Positions 4,714 to 5,484 of a DNA stretch of 5,484 nucleotides are shown one piece after another; the first letter of the stretch is position 1; every line of letters begins with the position of its first letter. Under the pieces are notes generated by a model. It saw nothing but the letters and a program-made list of their open reading frames with translations, was not told where the DNA came from and did no database searches. Origin of the DNA: an uncultured bacterium (lineage in GTDB: Bacteria; Actinomycetota; Coriobacteriia; Coriobacteriales; Coriobacteriaceae); contig CAJMMA010000082.1 in assembly GCA_905214435.1 (NCBI GenBank), forward strand, positions 1 through 5,484, given 5' to 3'. Both the position numbers and the translations under genes were made by a program.

Positions 4714-4722
4714 ATTTTACCA
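4714..4722 (-). promoter_or_regulatory. fba promoter, extended -10 element
   Basis: On the minus strand TGG-TAAAAT gives a five-of-six -10 hexamer (4714-4719) with a TGn extension (4720-4722). No good -35 is present at 17 nt (GTTTAT), which is acceptable for an extended -10 promoter. The predicted start near 4707 leaves a 5' UTR of about 34 nt containing the strong AGGAGG Shine-Dalgarno. Confidence 0.5.
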
Positions 4723-4762
4723 CGGCGCACCCGAGCATAAACGTTCGTTTGTTCACGAATAT

Positions 4763-4837
4763 CGTCCAAACAGACTTTTTTGACCGTTTGCCCTACGAAA
4801 TCGACCCGTTGGGGAAAAATAGCTTGACGTTTGGACG
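4763..4837. repeat. 9-bp inverted repeat upstream of the fba promoter
   Basis: CGTCCAAAC (4763-4771) and GTTTGGACG (4829-4837) are perfect inverted repeats separated by 57 bp. They lie 40-120 bp upstream of the fba -10. They could be paired operator half-sites or a weak RNA stem at the end of the hydrolase transcript. Chance occurrence is not excluded. Confidence 0.3.
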
Positions 4838-4870
4838 CTTCTCGTGCTTCAAAAGCCGACTATTAAGCTA
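4815..4870 (-). terminator. Weak candidate terminator of the metallo-hydrolase gene
   Basis: On the minus strand TAGCTT (4865-4870, including the stop codon) can pair with AAGCTA (4820-4825), followed by TTTTT (4815-4819). The wide loop holds the small hairpin GCTT-TTG-AAGC (4846-4856). The stem is short and the loop large, so this is only a possible terminator. Confidence 0.25.
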
Positions 4871-5484
4871 AATCTGCATGAAAGGGTTCTGCATGAGCTC
4901 GCGTGCCATGGTGGTCGAATCGCCATGACCGGTTAGGCAAACGGTATCGAGCGGGAGAAGCCGGGCGAGCTTGGAGAGCGAGCGCAGAATCGCCGCCTCG
5001 TCTCCTCCAGAAAGATCGGTGCGGCCGTGCCCACCCGGAAACATGGTGTCGCCCACAAAGGCAATGTTCCCCTGCTCGGTGGCGGCAAACAAGACGATCC
5101 CGCCCGGCGTATGCCCTGGCGTCTCGATCACCTGCAGGTAGATATCGCCCACCTTGATAGCATCTCCCTCGGCGAGCAGGTGCGTCGGCTCCCCGGGGTC
5201 AGGCGTCTCAATGCCCCACATAGCTCGCTGTTCCTCGATGTTCGCATGCGGCACCGCCACATCCTTAGCACACAGCTCATACTGGCAGCCCTCGCCAACG
5301 GTGGTTCGCACGCCTGCAACACCACCAACATGATCGGCATGGCCATGAGTGCATACGGCGCCAAACACGCGTACGCCGGGATGCTCGGCTCGAATATGCT
5401 CCACCAGGCGTTCGCCTTCCCATGCGGGATCGATAATCACGCACTCATTGTCCGAAATAACAGCATAGCTATTGGTCTGAATGG
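4868..5484 (-). CDS. Metallo-beta-lactamase-fold hydrolase, glyoxalase II type (5' end missing)
   Basis: The frame is open to the window edge, so the start lies outside; about 204 residues are visible and little more than an N-terminal strand is likely missing. The first visible part, IQTNSYAVI, matches the beginning of this fold. All metal-binding positions are present: THGHADHVGG (His46, His48, Asp50, His51 of the visible part), ETPGHTPGG (His124), VGDTMFPGGHGRTD (Asp145) and LTGHGDS (His186). This pattern is typical of small thioester hydrolases related to hydroxyacylglutathione hydrolase, binding two metal ions, probably in the cytoplasm. The FPGGHGRTDLSGGD segment and compact C terminus fit the short actinobacterial and firmicute members, whose substrates are mostly unknown. 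A GTG at 5440 could be taken for a start, but beginning there would cut off the first strand. It lies 194 bp upstream of fba and need not share its transcript. Confidence 0.9.
   Translation of the reverse strand, partial: IQTNSYAVISDNECVIIDPAWEGERLVEHIRAEHPGVRVFGAVCTHGHADHVGGVAGVRTTVGEGCQYELCAKDVAVPHANIEEQRAMWGIETPDPGEPTHLLAEGDAIKVGDIYLQVIETPGHTPGGIVLFAATEQGNIAFVGDTMFPGGHGRTDLSGGDEAAILRSLSKLARLLPLDTVCLTGHGDSTTMARELMQNPFMQI

Noticed and set aside
4735..4765. LexA-type or Rex-type operator upstream of fba
   Set aside because: GAAC-containing words occur (GAACAAACGAAC) but are direct rather than palindromic and do not fit either consensus.
4674..4769. N-terminal extension of fba to an upstream start
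   Set aside because: The 32 extra residues do not belong to the aldolase family and cover the predicted promoter. The ATG at 4673 has an excellent Shine-Dalgarno.

Overview
The window looks like part of the chromosome of an actinobacterium of moderately high G+C, most likely class Coriobacteriia (Collinsella or a close relative). This is inferred from the ribosomal protein and aldolase sequences, the base composition and the gene style; no database search was possible. All recognisable genes lie on the minus strand, so the window is best read from high to low coordinates.

From right to left the genes are as follows. A metallo-beta-lactamase-fold hydrolase of the glyoxalase II type (4868-5484) is cut by the window edge. 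Next come a class II fructose-bisphosphate aldolase (fba, 3807-4673), a cytoplasmic transglutaminase-like protein of 477 aa (2122-3555) and a tRNA-Leu with anticodon CAA (1996-2082). The translation operon infC-rpmI-rplT follows (IF-3, L35, L20; 1549 down to 365) and ends in a strong rho-independent terminator (307-344). These are housekeeping genes; no CRISPR array, prophage gene, transposase or defence system is visible.

The unusual content is in the non-coding DNA. First, the last 23 nt of tRNA-Leu and its downstream terminator are duplicated 184 bp away, around a block of tandem palindromes; this looks like an attachment-site scar or a collapsed tRNA duplication. Second, infC has no credible ATG. 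Its strong Shine-Dalgarno points to an AUA start, and the 175-nt leader holds a terminator hairpin plus a competing stem, as expected for autoregulated attenuation. Third, a 92-bp hairpin with a perfect 16-bp base stem sits just behind the fba stop. Fourth, positions 1-306 hold no convincing gene, but on the minus strand they carry several hairpins and a boxA-like sequence. This suggests the leader of a structured RNA transcript, possibly an rRNA operon, running out of the window.

Functionally, infC, rpmI and rplT supply translation initiation and 50S assembly, with L20 the probable feedback regulator. fba is a central glycolytic enzyme. The hydrolase and the transglutaminase-like protein are of uncertain substrate and are not clearly linked to their neighbours.
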